The notes under the pieces are model-generated. The model worked only from the letters and a program-made list of their open reading frames with translations, searched no databases and was not told the origin of the DNA. DNA of 64,000 nt from RPQJ01 sp963732375 (GTDB taxonomy: Bacteria; Pseudomonadota; Gammaproteobacteria; Steroidobacterales; Steroidobacteraceae): NCBI GenBank assembly GCA_963732375.1, contig CAVSZE010000001.1, positions 124,001-188,000 of the forward strand. Direction: 5' to 3'. A program made the translations under genes and the position numbers. Below are positions 63,065 to 64,000 of the stretch, piece by piece; within the stretch, counting starts at the first letter, position 1; each line of letters starts with the position of its first letter.

Positions 63065-64000
63065 ATGCAGCAACCGAAAACCACATTGATCATGCAGCCG
63101 TTCGACATGGTCGTGTTCGGCGGCCGGGGCGACCTTGCCAAGCGCAAGCTGCTTCCCGCTCTCTATCACCTTGACCAGGAGAACCGGCTGCCGCAAGACG
63201 GGCGCATCATCGCGGTATCGCGTGGAGGCATGAGCCGCGACGACTATCGTGAGCTGGTGAGGGAGGCCTGCGCGACTCAACTTCCCGCCGGGCAGTTCGA
63301 CGAGGACGTGTGGCGCCGATTTGCGGTGCGCCTCGACTACGTCGAAGTCGATGCGACCGAAGCTTCGGCCTACGGCGCAATTTACGATGCACTCGATGGT
63401 CGTGAAGCAACAGTGCGCTGCTTCTACCTCGCGACGGCGCCGGAGCTGTTTGGTCCGATCGCGTCCAACCTGGCCGGCGCCGGGCTCGTCACGCCGGTGA
63501 CCCGCCTGGTGCTCGAGAAGCCGCTAGGCAAGGATCTCGCCTCGGCGAAGGCCATCAATGCCGCTATCGGCGCAAGCTTTTCCGAGCAGCAGATCTTCCG
63601 CATCGACCACTACCTCGGCAAGGAGACGGTTCAGAACCTGATGGTGCTGCGCTTTGCCAATGGTCTCTTCGAGCCGCTGTGGAACCGTACTTTCGTCGAT
63701 CACGTGCAGATAACGGTCGCCGAGACGGTCGGTGTCGGCGGACGCTGGAGCTATTACGACCAGGCGGGCGCACTGCGGGACATGGTGCAGAACCACATGC
63801 TCCAGCTGCTCTGCCTTACCGCGATGGAGCCGCCGATCACGCTCGACGACGACGCAGTGCGCGACGAGAAGCTGAAGGTCCTGAAGTCGCTGGCCCCGAT
63901 CGGCGGCGCTGATGCCGCGCACCTCACCGTCCGCGGCCAGTACCGCGCGGGTGCAATCGACGGACAGCCGGTGCCCGGCTATCTCGAGGAGATCGATGCG
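63065..64000 (+). CDS. zwf: Glucose-6-phosphate 1-dehydrogenase (3' end cut by window edge)
   Basis: First 312 codons of G6PD, open to the window edge. The cofactor motif is GGRGDLAKRKLLPALY (GGRGDL replacing the usual GxxGDL) and the substrate/active-site motif is RIDHYLGKE. LEKPLGKD is also present. It directs glucose-6-phosphate to the Entner-Doudoroff or pentose phosphate route. In this context it uses the glucose produced by the beta-glucan enzymes, although no glucokinase is seen in the window. The ATG 63065 has no strong ribosome-binding site; 63092 is an alternative. Confidence 0.95.
   Translation, partial: MQQPKTTLIMQPFDMVVFGGRGDLAKRKLLPALYHLDQENRLPQDGRIIAVSRGGMSRDDYRELVREACATQLPAGQFDEDVWRRFAVRLDYVEVDATEASAYGAIYDALDGREATVRCFYLATAPELFGPIASNLAGAGLVTPVTRLVLEKPLGKDLASAKAINAAIGASFSEQQIFRIDHYLGKETVQNLMVLRFANGLFEPLWNRTFVDHVQITVAETVGVGGRWSYYDQAGALRDMVQNHMLQLLCLTAMEPPITLDDDAVRDEKLKVLKSLAPIGGADAAHLTVRGQYRAGAIDGQPVPGYLEEIDA

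Overview
The window is high-GC, densely packed chromosomal DNA, most likely from a gammaproteobacterium. That placement is an inference from the gene set: a YheU-family protein, a bfd-bfr pair, an RlmL-like THUMP methyltransferase, class III alcohol dehydrogenase with S-formylglutathione hydrolase, and Gram-negative lipoproteins and a porin. I see no tRNA, rRNA, CRISPR array, insertion sequence or prophage. Both edges cut genes: a serine beta-lactamase-family hydrolase on the left and glucose-6-phosphate dehydrogenase on the right.

Positions 1-15900 hold mostly housekeeping and stress genes in short operons. They include two rhodanese-type proteins (one followed by a tiny membrane protein), a bactofilin pair, a YheU-family protein, a SpoIIAA/STAS-like protein, two glutathione transferases, a hypoxanthine/uracil DNA glycosylase, two short-chain dehydrogenases, a DUF3597 protein, a GIY-YIG-like protein, an MFS transporter and a TolB-like/TPR membrane protein. 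Positions 16099-21482 carry a large hybrid histidine kinase (HisKA-HATPase-REC-REC-HPt) followed 11 nt later by a REC-PAS protein whose GGDEF signature is lost and whose EAL domain is altered. Positions 21688-33850 hold a PKD/HAF lipoprotein, a GMC oxidoreductase with its Tat-exported partner, an exported RidA, the formaldehyde pair (frmA/adhC-like and fghA-like), an M20-type peptidase, an M48 peptidase and an NDH-2-like flavoprotein.

Positions 34968-41728 form one seven-gene operon on the minus strand in which every junction overlaps. Its first gene is a MerR regulator with a complete CarH/LitR-type B12 signature (W-x9-EH and E-x-H-x-x-G). It is followed by a cyclopropane-synthase-like methyltransferase, a lipocalin, an acyl desaturase, a flavin amine oxidase, DUF1365 and a second cyclopropane synthase. 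A 19-bp inverted repeat lies in the AT-rich upstream region. This reads as a light-responsive membrane-lipid-modification operon. Next come NnrU, a Fur-boxed bfd-bfr pair, a KefB/C-type antiporter, a TPR protein and a methyltransferase.

Positions 48237-64000 form a beta-1,3-glucan (laminarin-type) locus around a LacI-family regulator. Leftward run a GH17 lipoprotein, a porin and a GH81 glucanase that carries a frameshift. Rightward run a small lipoprotein, a GH1 beta-glucosidase, a GH16 laminarinase without signal peptide, an 811-residue fusion of a GPH sugar symporter to a GH17 domain, a stand-alone cytosolic GH17 protein, and glucose-6-phosphate dehydrogenase. Both arms carry a near-identical GAAAGCGCTTTC palindrome upstream. 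The locus places GH17 modules at three sites (envelope lipoprotein, inner membrane fusion, cytosol). The transporter-GH17 fusion is the most unusual single object in the window.
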